A stretch of DNA of 64,000 bases from Palsa-504 sp963808315. GTDB taxonomy: Bacteria; Actinomycetota; Actinomycetes; Streptosporangiales; Streptosporangiaceae. The stretch lies in NCBI GenBank assembly GCA_963808315.1, contig CAWEFK010000002.1, positions 257,198 to 321,197 on the forward strand. Reading direction: 5' to 3'. How positions within the stretch are numbered: the stretch's first letter is position 1; the number at the start of each line of letters is the position of its first letter. The notes under the pieces are model-generated. The model was not told where the DNA came from. It did no database searches and was given only the letters and a program-made list of their open reading frames with translations. Below are positions 45,142 to 55,852 of this stretch, piece after piece. A program made the position numbers and the translations under genes.

Positions 45142-46396
45142 ATGAACTCCAAGCTCACGAGTCGCATCGCCGGCGGCGTCGCGCTCGCTTCCGCCGCCGC
45201 GCTGGCCCTGGCCGCCTGCGCTAGCGGCGGTTCGCCCGGTGGCGGTAGCAGCACGACGACCCTCAAGCTCGTCGTCGCCAACTACGGCACCGACCCGGGC
45301 AACGCGAGCGCGAAGTACTGGAACACCATCGTCACCGCCTTCGAGAAGACCCACTCTGACATCAAGGTGAACGTCACCTCGATCCCGTGGACCAACTTCG
45401 ACTCACAGGTCCAGACGATGATCCAGAACAAGCAGTACCCGGACATCACCGAGGGCGACTACTTCTCCAACTACGCGCAGGACGGCCTGCTCTACCCCGC
45501 CTCGGACGTACTGTCGGACCCGGCGAACCTGCTGCCGGCGTTCAAGGCGCAGGGCACCTACAACGGCACCCAGTACGGCCTGCCGTTCACCACGTCAAGC
45601 CGCACGCTCTTCTACAACAAGAAGCTGTTCGCCCAGGCCGGCATCACAGCCGCCCCGCAGACCTGGGCTGATGTCGAGACCGACGCCGCCAAGATCAAGA
45701 AGCTAGGCAAGGTCGGCTTCGGCCTTCCGCTGGGCGCCGAGGAGGCCCAGGCCGAATCGTTGCTGTGGATGCTCGGCGACGGCGGCGGCTACCAGACCGG
45801 CGGCAAGTACACCATCAACAGCGCGGCCAACGTGCAGGCCTTCACCTTCCTCAAGGGCCTGGTCGCCGCGGGCGACACCGAGCCCAGCCCGGCCACCGTC
45901 AACCGCACCGACCTGTGGGAGAAGTTCGCGCAGGGCAGCATCGGCATGATCAACGGCTCCCCCGCGCTTATCCCGATCATCGCCTCGGCCGGCGTCCTGA
46001 CGTCTTCGGACTGGACCTCGGTCCCGATCGCGGGCAAGACCGGCCCGCTGAGCACCACCCTCGGTGTCTGCGACAACGTCGCCGCCTTCACCCCGAACGG
46101 CCACAAGACGCAGATCAAGGAGTTCCTCGACTTCGCCTACCAGGACAAGTACCAGCTGGCCTTCGACAAGGAGTACGACCTGCTCCCGGCGACGACCAGC
46201 GCGGCCAAGGTCGCTGGCCAGCGACCCGGTCTTCGGGCCGTTCCTGACCGCGCTGCCGAACTCGGTGCAGTACCCGAGCGACACCTCGTGGGCGAACGTG
46301 AAGACCAAGATCCAGCAGACGATCGGCACCGCGGTCACCGGCAATCCGGCCACAGTGCTGACGCAGCTGGAGCAGACCGCCACGTCGGCCAGCTGA
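45142..46396 (+). CDS. Extracellular sugar-binding lipoprotein of an ABC transporter, one frameshift
   Basis: About 417 residues. Starts MNSKLTSRIAGGVALASAAA with lipobox LAAC (Cys near residue 27). The family-1 solute-binding fold is seen in YWNTIVTAFEKTHSDIKVNV, PDITEGDYFSNYAQDGLLYP, YGLPFTTSSRTLFYNKKLF (hinge) and WEKFAQGSIGMINGSPAL. The frame breaks near 46212; the C terminus ASDPVFGPFLTALPNSVQYP and AVTGNPATVLTQLEQTA is in another frame. Two permease genes, a ROK regulator, a ROK kinase and NagB follow, so the ligand is probably an amino sugar or its oligomer. Confidence 0.85.
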
Positions 46397-46469
46397 CGGC
46401 AACCTGACGGTCCCGGTGGGGCCCGGATCCGGGCCCCACGCTCCCGTAACCCACAGGAGGATGAACTCC

Positions 46470-47360
46470 ATGCCCGCCCTCCGCCGCCTGGCGCCATTGC
46501 TATGGCTCGGCCCCGCCGTCGTCACTCATCGGGGTGGTCGTGCTGTGGCCGGTCGTGGTCATGGTGCAGTCGTCGTTCCAGCGCATCGGCGGCGAGGGTT
46601 TCGTCGTCGGCTACAACGGCACCGACAATTACCGCCACCTCTTCGACGAGCCCGCCTTCGTCTCGGTCCTGCTGCGCACCCTGCTCTGGGTCGTGGGCGT
46701 GGTGGCCGTGACCATGCTGATCTCGCTGGCGCTGGCCCAGCTCTTCAACCAGCGGTTCCCCGGTCGCCGGGTGACCCGGTGGGCGCTGATCATCCCGTGG
46801 GCGGCCTCGGTGATGATGACCGCGCTGATCTTCAAGTGGGCGCTCGACCCGAATGTCGGCGTCATCAACGTGATCCTGCACCACCTCGGCGTCCTCAAAC
46901 AGCTCGGCTCGAACCAGGCGGACTGGCTCGGCAACCCGACCAGCGCCCTGCTGTGGATGATGGCGGTCGCGGTCTTCGTGTCGCTGCCGTTCACGACCTA
47001 CGCCATCCTGTCCGGCCTGCAGGGCATCCCCGCGGGACGTGCTACGAGGCGGCGTCCATCGACGGCGCGACCTCGTGGAAGGCCTACCTGCGGGTGACGC
47101 TGCCGCTGCTGCGGCCGGCCATCCTGGTGGCGACGCTGATCAACGTCATCAACGTCTTCAACTCCTTCCCGATCATCTGGGAGATGACCCGCGGCGGCCC
47201 CGGCTACGAGACCGCCACCAGCACCATCTTTATGATCGAGCTGAAGCAAGGCGACGTGGGCGAGTCGGCGGCCATGTCGGCCATCAACTTCCTGCTCGTC
47301 ATCGTCATCGTCCTCGTCTACCTGGCCACCACCCGCTGGAAGGAGCAGGTCGACCGATGA
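46470..47360 (+). CDS. ABC sugar transporter permease 1, two frameshifts
   Basis: About 296 residues, MalF/UgpA type. ATG at 46470 has AGGAGG ten bases upstream. It reads PALRRLAPLLWLGPAVV, then after a break near 46525 VVLWPVVVMVQSSFQRIGGE, five further helices, and after a break near 47036 the EAA loop YEAASIDGATSWKAYLRVTLPLLRPA that docks on the ATPase. No ATPase gene is in the operon; such actinobacterial systems share MsiK elsewhere. Its TGA overlaps the next ATG. Confidence 0.85.
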   Translation: MPALRRLAPLLWLGPAVVTHRGGRAVAGRGHGAVVVPAHRRRGFRRRLQRHRQLPPPLRRARLRLGPAAHPALGRGRGGRDHADLAGAGPALQPAVPRSPGDPVGADHPVGGLGDDDRADLQVGARPECRRHQRDPAPPRRPQTARLEPGGLARQPDQRPAVDDGGRGLRVAAVHDLRHPVRPAGHPRGTCYEAASIDGATSWKAYLRVTLPLLRPAILVATLINVINVFNSFPIIWEMTRGGPGYETATSTIFMIELKQGDVGESAAMSAINFLLVIVIVLVYLATTRWKEQVDR

Positions 47361-48241
47361 GCGCCACGACCCAGACCGCGCCGCCACTGAGCCCCGCGAC
47401 GATCAGGCCCGCGCCGCGGCCGCGGCTGCCGGTGCGCCGGTGGCTCGTGGCCGGCGCGGCGTACCTCGTCGCCATCATCTTCCTGCTGCCCTACCTGGAA
47501 ATGCTCGTCATGGCGGGCCGGCCCAACAACGAGCTCGGCGACGCGACGATCTTCCCCAAGCACTTCACCTTCGCCAACTTCACCACGTTGTGGTCGGGCA
47601 GCGGCCTGGGCGGCAGCATCGGCACCAGCCTCGAGATCGCCGCCGGTGCGACCGTGCTGGTGCTGCTGGTCGCCCTGCCGGCCGCCTACTACACCGCGCG
47701 CCACCGGTTCCGCGGTCGCACGGCCTTCCTGCTGCTGGTGCTGGCGACCCAGATGTTCCAGCCCGCGGCCATGCTGGTCGGCCTGCAGCGGGAGTTCACC
47801 GACTTCGGCTGGACCTCGACGCTTTCGCTGGTCATCATCAACGCCGGCTTCAACATGGCCTTCGCCGTGTGGATCCTGAACGCCTTCTTCGGCTCGATCC
47901 CCGTCGAGCTCGAGGAGGCAGCCATGGTCGACGGGCTGGGCCGGGTCGGTGCGCTGCTGCGGATCACGCTGCCGCTGGCCGCGCCGGGCATCGTGACCGC
48001 GCTGATCTTCACCTTCATCTCGGCCTGGAACGAGTTCCTCGTCGCGCTCACGCTCAGCCTCGGGGAGCAGACCTCGCAGCAGCCGCTGACGGTCGCGATC
48101 AACCAGTACATCGGGGAATACTCCGTCGACTGGGGCCACCTGTTCGCGGCCGGCCTGGTCGCGACCATTCCCGTGATCATCTTGTTCGTCTTCATCGAAC
48201 GGCGGGTCGTGAGCGGCCTGACGGCGGGAGCGGTGAAGTGA
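47357..48241 (+). CDS. ABC sugar transporter permease 2
   Basis: 294 residues, MalG type, intact. Helices include LVAGAAYLVAIIFLLPYLEM, TVLVLLVALPAAYYTA and the last VATIPVIILFVFIERRVV. The EAA loop is ELEEAAMVDGLGRVGALLRITLPLAAPG. Forms the membrane pore with the preceding gene (ATGA overlap). The following ROK gene starts with a GTGA overlap. Confidence 0.92.
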   Translation: MSATTQTAPPLSPATIRPAPRPRLPVRRWLVAGAAYLVAIIFLLPYLEMLVMAGRPNNELGDATIFPKHFTFANFTTLWSGSGLGGSIGTSLEIAAGATVLVLLVALPAAYYTARHRFRGRTAFLLLVLATQMFQPAAMLVGLQREFTDFGWTSTLSLVIINAGFNMAFAVWILNAFFGSIPVELEEAAMVDGLGRVGALLRITLPLAAPGIVTALIFTFISAWNEFLVALTLSLGEQTSQQPLTVAINQYIGEYSVDWGHLFAAGLVATIPVIILFVFIERRVVSGLTAGAVK

Positions 48242-49348
48242 GCGCTGGCGGTCGCCGCCGTCGTCCGCTGCGCCCGATCGGCAAGCTGCTCGCCGAGGAC
48301 ACCAAGCGCTACCACCGGGCGCTGATCCTGCAGCACCTCTTCGCGGACGGCCCCGCCTCCCGGGCCGACCTCGCCCGGGCCACCGGACTGACCCGGGTCA
48401 CCGTCTCGGACCTGGTCGGCGGGCTCATCGACGAGGGCCTGCTGGCCGAGCTCGGGGCGCCGGCGGCAGATCAAGGTCGGCAAGCCGCCGACGCTGGTCG
48501 GCCTGCTCGCCGACGCCGCGCACATCGTGGCGCTCGACCTTTCGCCCGACGACCGCATGACCGGGGCCGTGCTCGACCTGTTCGGGCAGGTCAAGGCGCG
48601 CAGCGAGGTCCCCAGGGAGGGCGCCTGCGGGGAGGCGGCGATCCGCCTCGCCGTCCGCCTCGCGCAGCAGCTGCGCGAGGCCACCGGCCGGCCGCTGCTC
48701 GGCATCGGCGTCGGGTCGCCTGGTGTGGTCGACGGGACCGGCGTCGTCCTGTCCGCGCCCAACCTGGGCTGGGCCGGCGTCGACCTCACCGGCATTCTCC
48801 GCCGCGAACTCGGCGTCCCCGTCTACGTCGCCAACGACGCCAACACCGCCGTGCTGGGCGAGCACACCTTCGGCAAGACGGCGGCGGCCGACCTGATGCT
48901 GCTGCGGATCGGCACCGGGGTCGGCGCCGGGCTCGTGGTCGGCGGCGCGCTGGTGGAGGGACATACCTCGGCCGCCGGCGAGATCGGCCACGTCGTGGTC
49001 GACCCGGACGGCCTGCGCTGCGCCTGCGGGCGAGCCGGCTGCCTCGAGACCGTGCTGGCCGTCCCGCACCTGCGTCGCCGCGACCGCTCGCTCGCGGCCG
49101 TCGGCGCCATCCTGGGCGAGGTGCTGGCGCCGGTGGTCGGCGCGCTCAACCTGAGCGAGATCGTGCTCGCGGGACCGCTCGACCTGCTCGACGGCGAACT
49201 GCTCGACACCGTCGACGCGACCGTGCGCGAGCGGGTGATGGCCGCCCTGTCGGCCGAACTGGTCGTCCGCACGACGCCGCTGGGCGACGACGTCGTGCTG
49301 CTGGGCGCGGCCGTGCTGGTGCTCTCCGGTGAACTGGGCGTGTCATGA
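48238..49348 (+). CDS. ROK family transcriptional regulator of the amino-sugar operon, one frameshift
   Basis: About 370 residues. Helix-turn-helix: DTKRYHRALILQHLFADGPASRADLARATGLTRVTVSDLVGGLIDEGLL. The frame breaks near 48463 where GGGG is read instead of GGG; it continues RRRQIKVGKPPTLVGLLADA and IGVGSPGVVDGTG (ROK consensus), VPVYVANDANTAVLGEHTFG, and the zinc motif CACGRAGCLE. Its place inside the transport operon and the coupled start suggest it senses the transported sugar or its phosphate and controls the operon. Confidence 0.85.
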
Positions 49349-50278
49349 GCGCCGGGCTGCGGGTCGGCCTCGACATCGGGGCGACCAAGGTGCTCGGCGC
49401 GGTGGTAGCCGCCGACGGCCGCATCGTGGCCCAGTCCCGCGAGGTCACCGCGCCCGGCGCCGACGGCGTGCTCGGCACGGCGATGACCGTGCTCGGCCAG
49501 CTCGCCGCCGCGCTCGACGGTGCCCTGCCGCCGCGCATCGGCATCGGGATCCCCGGCATCGTGGACCGTGACCGCGGCGCCGTGAGCCACGCGGTCAACC
49601 TCGGCCTCGGCCGCGTCTGGTTCCCGCTGGCCGACCGGCTGGCGGACCGCACCGGGTGCCGCCGTCATGCTGGAGAACGACCTCAACGCGGCCACCTGGG
49701 GCACCCACGTGCTCTTCGGCGCCGACGACCTGGCCTACGTCAGCCTCGGCACCGGCCTCGCGGCCGGCTTCGTCCTCGACGGGGTGCTGCGACGCGGCGC
49801 CCACGGCGCGGCCGGGGAAATCGGGCACGTGCCCGTCGACCCCGACGGCCCGCTCTGCTCCTGCGGGCAGCGCGGCTGCCTGGAGCTGATCGCCGCCGGC
49901 CGCGCTCCGCCCTGTACCGCCGCCTGGCCAGGCCGGACGGCGAAACGCCGCCGGCCGACGGCCCTGTTCTCCGCCGCCGCCGCCGGGGACCCGGCCGCGG
50001 TCGCGGTCCGCGGCCGCTTCGCCGCGGGGGTGGCCGATGCGATCCGGATGCTCGGCCTGGCGGTCGACCCGGCCGCGATCATCATCGGCGGCGGCGTCGC
50101 GAACCTGGGCGAGCCACTGCTGGCCGCCGTCACCGCGGCCCTGCGGGCCCAGGCGGCCACGTCGCCGTTCCTGGCCGCCCTCGACCTGGCCGCCCGGGTG
50201 CGGCTGGTACCGGCCGGGGTGCCGGTCGGCGCCATCGGCGCCGCCATGATCTGGGACGCAAATGAGGGGAAGATACTG
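49345..50278 (+). CDS. ROK family sugar kinase (probable N-acetylglucosamine/glucosamine kinase), three frameshifts
   Basis: About 310 residues. GLDIGATKVLGAVVAADGRI is the ATP phosphate loop; IGIGIPGIVDRDRGAV, then after a break near 49658 MLENDLNAATWG (catalytic Asp in the ENDLN motif), LGTGLAAGFVLDG, AGEIGHVPVDPDG and the zinc motif CSCGQRGCLE. Further breaks near 49905 and 49965 cancel. The C terminus VDPAAIIIGGGVANLGEPLL and VPVGAIGAAMIWDANEGKIL runs in frame into NagB without a stop. Position before nagB suggests it makes the 6-phosphate used by that enzyme. ATGA overlap with the regulator gene. Confidence 0.8.
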
Positions 50279-51065
50279 ATGGAGGTCGTGCCGCTCGGGT
50301 CGGCCGACGAGATCGCCGCGGTCGCGGCCGACGTCGTTGAGGCGGCCGTCCGCCGCAACCGGGCCGCGGTGCTCGGACTCGCCACGGGCTCGACACCGCT
50401 GCCGACGTACCAGGAGCTGATCCGCCGTCACCAGGCCGGCACCGGGCCTTCGTACGCCGCGGTGACGTGCTTCAACCTCGACGAGTACGTCGGCCTGCCC
50501 GACCGGGCACGAGCAGAGCTACCGGGCGACCATCGCTCGCGAGCTGACCGACGGCTGGGCATCAGCCCGGAGCGGGTCAACGGGCCCGACCCCAGTCCCG
50601 ACGAGCTGGCCACGGCGGGCGAGCGCTACGAGGTGCTGATCGAGGCGGCGGGCGGTGTCGACGTGCAGTTGCTCGGCATCGGCTCCGACGGGCACCTGGC
50701 CTTCAACGAACCCGGTTCCTCGCTCGCCAGCCGCACCCGGATCAAGACCCTCACGGCCCAGACGCAGCGGGACAACGCGCGCTTCTTCGGCTCGCCCGAG
50801 CAGGTGCCGACCCACGTGCTGACCCAGGGGCTCGGGACGATCCGCCGGGCCCGCCACCTGCTGCTTGTCGCCACCGGCGCCGGCAAGGCGGCCGCGGTCG
50901 CGGCCGCCGTGGAGGGGCCGGTCTCGGCGTCCTGCCCGGCATCGGCGCTGCAGCTGCACCCGCACGTCACGGTGCTGCTCGCCCCGCCGGCGGCGTCCGG
51001 ACCTGGAGCGCCTCGGCTACTACCGCGAGGTGTACGCGGCCAAGCCAAAGTGGCAGGGCCTGTAG
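50279..51065 (+). CDS. nagB: Glucosamine-6-phosphate deaminase, three frameshifts
   Basis: About 262 residues. VLGLATGSTPLPTYQELIRRH, CFNLDEYVGLP (catalytic Asp), VQLLGIGSDGHLAFNEPGSS (catalytic His region) and TQGLGTIRRARHLLLVATGAGKA are the NagB hallmarks. Breaks at about 50502 (extra C) and 50562 (missing C) cancel, around GHEQSYRATIAREL; a third near 50998 leads to the end ERLGYYREVYAAKPKWQ. It converts glucosamine-6-phosphate to fructose-6-phosphate and ammonia, feeding the sugar into glycolysis. There is no nagA in the window, so deacetylation must happen elsewhere or the substrate is glucosamine itself. Confidence 0.88.
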
Positions 51066-51114
51066 CCGCCGGCGCCGCACCCGCGACGGGCCCGGCCGGG
51101 CCTGTGACAGCGGG

Positions 51115-54100
51115 CTAGGCGGCCGGGACGGCGATGGTGGTCAGGGTGCCGTCGCCGGCGTTGAGCAGGGCCCGGTCGGGTCTGACCGGGTGGCCGGTGT
51201 GGGCGTGGGTGAGGCGGGCGCCGATGAGTTCGCCTTCCGGCAGGGTCTGGGGGGCGGTCAGGCAGCCGCGCCTGGCCCGCCGCGCGTCGGCCTGCCATCC
51301 GCCGAACCCGCTGGCCAGGGACTCCGGGTCACCGGCCAGGACCAGGGCCAGGGGCCGCCCGCGCCGCGGGTGATGATCTTGGAGAGTTCACCGCTGGCGT
51401 CGCAGTCGGTGAGCAGTTCCGCGTCGTCGATCACCACGACACCGGGGGCGGTCAGCGCGGCGATCGCCGCGAGCAGGTCCTCGCCGAGGCCGGGCCCGGT
51501 GAACGAGCCGATCACGCCGGGGCGGGACGCCAGGGACCGCAGCGGGGAGGGACGCGGTGTCACCAGGATCACCTGGGCCCCTCCGGCCAGGAAGGAGCGG
51601 GTCATCGACGCGAGCACGCAGGAGCGGCCGGACCGGCCCGGGCCGGCCACCACGAAGGCGGGCGTCCCGTCGGCCAGGTCCGGTCCCAGCGCGGTCAGCT
51701 CGTCACCGCCGACGCCGGCCAGCCCCCACAGCGGGCCGGGTGCCGCAGCCCGATCAGCGCATAGTCGTCCTTCTCGGCCAGCCGGAACGCGAGCTTGTCC
51801 TCGCACATGGCCGCGATCCGCCCGGCCAGCAGGGACCGGTCCCCGGTCATGACCAGGTGTACCCCGGCGCTGGCGCCCTCGGACAGGATCTGGGTGATCA
51901 CGTCGGTCAGGGTGCCGCCGCCGGCCTCGCCGAGGGTGCTGGTGAAGCCTTCCCACCGGTCCAGCAGCACGATGATGTGCGGCAGCCGGTCACCGGGCGC
52001 CGCAGCGGCCCGCTGCTCGGTCAGGTCAGCGAAGCCGCCCTCGGCGAGCAGGTCCTGCCGCCGCCCCAGCTCGGCGCCGAGCCGGGCGATGAGGCGGGTG
52101 GCCCGTTCGGCCTGGGTCCGGGTGACCACCGCGCCGCAGTGCGGCAGGCCGGCCAGCGGCAGCAGCGCGCCGTTGCCGCAGTCGATCCCGTACAGGTGCG
52201 CGTCGGCGCAGCTGGCGCCGACCGCGATCGAGGCGGCGATGGTGCGCAGCAGCTGGGAGCGGCCCGACCGCGGCGCGCCCGCCGCCATCAGGTGGCCGAA
52301 GGTCGGCAGGTGCAGAGCGTCAGGTCGCTGCCGCTGCTGGTCGGGAAGATCAATCAGGCCGAACGGAAGCTCTGCGTCGGCCGCCTCAGGTGTCCCGCCC
52401 TGGGCGCGGGCGGCCGGGCGGCCGCGACGGTTCCGGGTGGCCCAGGGCCGGCCAGCTCACCGGCGGCACCCAGGGCCGGGCGGCCGCGGTCGCCGGGTCC
52501 GCTCCGGGCTCCGCGGGACGGCGCCCGCCGATCCGTCCGGCCTGGAACGGCACCAGCGAGGAGTAGCCGGGCCGCACGTACCCGCGCCCCGGGGCGGCCC
52601 GGGAGATGTACGCCGCGTCCGGCGCCTCGATCACGTCCGCGCTCTCGGCCGCGTCGGTGACCCGCAGCGCGATCCGCAGGTTGGTGTTGGCGCGGATGTC
52701 CGCCGAGACCACCCCGGAGGGACGCTGGGTGGCCAGGATCAGGTGGATGCCGAGCGACCGGCCGCGTTGCGCGAGCCCGACGAGCCCGGCGACGAAGTCC
52801 GGCAGGTCCCGCACCAGCGAGGCAAATTCGTCGATCACGATCACCAGCCGGGGCATCGGAGCCGACAGGCCGTCCGCGTGACCGCCGCCGCGCGCTTCCC
52901 GGTCGAGCTGGGCGGGTAGTCCTCGATGTCCTTGACCCCGGCCGCGGCCAGGATCCGCTCCCGGCGGGTCAGCTCGGCGGTCAGCGAGGCCAGCGCCCGC
53001 TGGGTCAGGTGCGCGTCCAGGTCGGTGACCATCCCCACCACGTGGGGCAGCCGGGCGCAGCCGGAGAACGCGCTGCCGCCCTTGTAGTCCACCAGCACGA
53101 ACGTCATCGCGTCGGGCCGGTTCGCGCACGCCAGCGACGCGATCAGGGTCTGCAGCAGCTCGGACTTGCCCGCCCCGGTGGTGCCGGCGATCAGCGCGTG
53201 CGGCCCGTCCTTGCGCAAGTCGATGCCGAACGGCCCGTCGTAGCACGCCCCGATCACCGCGAACGTGGACCGGCCGCCGGCGTTCTACCGGGCCGCGATC
53301 GCCCCGGCGGCCGGAGGTTCCAGGCCGAGCAGATCCAGCAGGCGGCACGTCCCGGGCAGCCCGGCGGCCTCGTCGTCGCCGCTGACGTCCCGGACCGGCG
53401 CGATCGACCGGGCCAGCCGTTCGGCCCAGGCGGGGGTCACGAACTCCGGCCGGACCGGCGCGATGACGGGTGCGTTCATCTGCTGGACGACCAGCGCGCC
53501 GTCCGGCCGCGCGACCATGACCGCGTGCACTCGGCGGGCAGCAGCCGCTCGTCGGCGTCCAGGCAGATGCAGTACACGCCCACCTGGCCGCCCTCGCGCA
53601 GCACGCCGATGGCACCGGGCAGGGACCGCAGCTTGCGGGAACCGTCGAAGACGACCACGATGTCGCGGGAGAAGCCGGCGCCGGCCGCCTGACGATCGGC
53701 TAGCGCCTGGCGCCGGGCCGTGATGATGGCCTGCAGTTCCGCGATCCGGGCCGCGACCGTCTCCGCGTCGGTGCCGATCAGCGCGGCGCAGCCCTGTCCC
53801 TCGGCCGGACGGCAGTGCGGCAGCCAGCGCGCCCACGCCCACGCGGCCGCCCCGGTGGAGTCGGTGAGGATGCACACCTGCACGTCCTGCGGGCTGTGCA
53901 GGGCCGCGAGCTGGCCCACCGTCCACCGCCCGGCCGCCCGGGGCAGGTCAGCGGGCCCGGCCACCCCCACCACGGCCCGTTCGGCCAAAGAAATGGTGAG
54001 GGGCGAGTCGGGGATGACCCAGAACCGCAGGCGGCGGTGCTCGTCGGCGGTGGGTCGGTCAGCTCCACCGCCGACGGCAGGTCCGCGGTGCCGACCCGGA

Positions 54101-54697
54101 GCAGCAGGTAATCGGGGTCGGTGCGGCGGCGTTCCCACAGGCGGCGGCGCGGGCCCGACGCGATGGACCCCACGGTGGCGGGGTCGGGACGGTCGTGGCG
54201 GCTCCGGAGCCGCTCGGCGTCCACCGCCTGGCGGGCGTCGCGCTCGACCCTGGCCTTGTGCTCGCGGTAATCGGCCTGCTGGCGGGCGTGCGACTGGCGG
54301 CCTGTCCGGCGGTCGCTGACGTAGCTGCCGAGCAGCATGACCGGGCTGAACGCGGCCATCGCGAGCATGTACACCTGGCGCAGGAAGTACGCCATCGCCA
54401 CCCCGAGCACGACCGGGACGACCGCCATCAAGATCGGGACCGGCCGTCGCTCGGGCTTTCCTGGCGGGCTGGGCAGGGCAAACGTCATCGCGTGGGCGGG
54501 CGGCAGGAGCGGTGCCAGCCCACGAACAGCGCCGGAGCCGCAGGCCCCGGAGCCGCGGGACCCGCCGCGGGCCCCGCCGCGCATCATGTTGTCGAGCTCC
54601 GCCGCGAGCTGCGCCCCCGCCGCGCGGGATCGGCGTCGATCACGACGTCCGCCTGCCGCCCCGTGGCCGGCGACACCACCGTCACCGTCAGCCGCAT
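51115..54697 (-). CDS. eccC: EccC-type FtsK/SpoIIIE ATPase of a type VII (ESX-like) secretion system, seven frameshifts and one amber codon
   Basis: About 1,194 residues. Order: ubiquitin-like start RLTVTVVSPATGRQADVVID; two membrane helices (PILMAVVPVVLGVAMAYFL, LAMAAFSPVMLLGSYV); TDPDYLLLRVGTADL; first ATPase domain with Walker A GTTGAGKSE (about codon 500), LVDYKGGSAF and LVIVIDEFASLVRDLPDF; second with degenerate Walker A GAPRSGRSQ; third with GPGRSGRSC and VVVIDDAELL. A TAG at 53285-53287 replaces a Trp codon before the first ATPase domain. Breaks lie near 54620, 54060, 53530, 52920, 52395, 51740 and 51365. EccC drives export of WXG100 proteins such as the one encoded just upstream. Confidence 0.85.
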
Positions 54698-54775
54698 GAC
54701 TGTTTCCCTCCACCGCCCGGCCCGGTGTCCCGCGGCCCACGGGCCGCCGCCCCGGGCGGACCTCGTGCCCCCTGG

Positions 54776-55072
54776 CTACTGCCTGAGCGAGGCGGCGAGC
54801 TGGGCGTCGGTCTCGTGGAACGCCTTCACCGCCGCGTCCAGGTACTGGCTCATCCCGTTCAGGCCCTGGATCATCTTGGTCGCCCCGGTGTTGAACTGGG
54901 TGTACGACGCCTCGAACTGCTTGCTCGAGGTGTCGGTCACGTACCCGCCGGCGACCAGGTTGCCGACCAGCCGCTTGAGCTTGGATAGGTCACCTTCGAT
55001 CGTCTGTTCCCCGGCCTGCAGCTGCCTGACGGCTGACCGCATCTCCGCGTACGTGAAGTTGACGTTCGGCAT
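54776..55072 (-). CDS. WXG100-like / pore-forming ESAT-6 family protein
   Basis: 98 residues. Two long helices with a central turn: NFTYAEMRSAVRQLQAGEQT, then LVAGGYVTDTSSKQFEASYT. The usual WxG turn is here GGY, as in a streptomycete subgroup. The tail GLNGMSQYLDAAVKAFHETD has the Y-x-x-x-D/E-like export signal pattern of ESX substrates. It precedes eccC by 78 bases on the same strand and is its likely substrate. AAAGGA lies upstream of the ATG. Confidence 0.88.
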   Translation of the reverse strand: MPNVNFTYAEMRSAVRQLQAGEQTIEGDLSKLKRLVGNLVAGGYVTDTSSKQFEASYTQFNTGATKMIQGLNGMSQYLDAAVKAFHETDAQLAASLRQ

Positions 55073-55228
55073 GGGCGGATGTCCTTTCCCGCTGTGCTGT
55101 TTCGATCGGACACCGCTGGAACGCGCCCGGTGCCGGGGCCGGTTCGGCGCGTAAGGCGAACGTAAGCACCTCGGTGCATCGCTGGGCGGCCCGGTGGTTC
55201 GGGAGCCGGGCCAGTAGCCTGAGGTTTC

Positions 55229-55852
55229 GTGACAAGCAAGGTCGGGGTTCTTGACATGAGTCATCAATCCGCGCCGCCAGAGGTCGTCTACATCATCCGT
55301 CACGGCGAGAAGCCACAGGACCTCGCGCCCAGGCATCCCGCCGCGCACTCCGGCGTGGATTTCCGGGGCAACCAGAACGAGCACTCGCTCTTGCCGCGCG
55401 GCTGGCAGCGATCCGGCGCGCTGGCGGCACTCTTCGATCCCGCGCACGGTCCGCCGCGAGCGGGACTGCGGGTTCCCCGGATGCTGATCTCGCCTTCGTA
55501 CGGGCACCCGGACAAGACCGCTGACCACAGGACCTACCAGACGATCCGCGGGCTGTCTGACCGGCTCGGCGTCGAGATAACGGCCGACTTCGCCAAGGGA
55601 CAGGAGCCGCAGCTCGCTACCGCCGTGCTGACCAGCGGCACCGGCGCGGTGCTGATCTGCTGGGAGCACGGCCGCATTCCGGCGCTCGCGTCCGCGCTGC
55701 CGCTGGCCCGCGGCACCGTCATCCCGACGTCTTGGCCGGAAGACCGCTACGACGTGATCTGGACGTTCACGCTCAACGCCGATGCCACCTACGCCTTCGG
55801 CCAGGTTCCGCAACTGCTGCTGGCCGGGGACGCCGACGCCGTCATCACGTAG
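55229..55852 (+). CDS. Histidine phosphatase-like protein
   Basis: 207 residues. VVYIIRHGEKPQ carries the RHG motif (phospho-acceptor His) near residue 25, LLPRGWQRSGALAALF the conserved helix, and LICWEHGRIPALA the second catalytic His near 152. Typical of branch-1-like phosphoglycerate-mutase-fold proteins of unknown substrate. GTG start, divergent from the WXG100-like gene; its last 64 bases overlap the convergent deacetylase gene. Confidence 0.8.
   Translation: MTSKVGVLDMSHQSAPPEVVYIIRHGEKPQDLAPRHPAAHSGVDFRGNQNEHSLLPRGWQRSGALAALFDPAHGPPRAGLRVPRMLISPSYGHPDKTADHRTYQTIRGLSDRLGVEITADFAKGQEPQLATAVLTSGTGAVLICWEHGRIPALASALPLARGTVIPTSWPEDRYDVIWTFTLNADATYAFGQVPQLLLAGDADAVIT

Noticed and set aside
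42666..53287. UAG recoding as tryptophan in this organism
   Set aside because: Other genes in the window (for example nagB and eccC) end naturally at TAG, so global recoding is not supported by only two sites.
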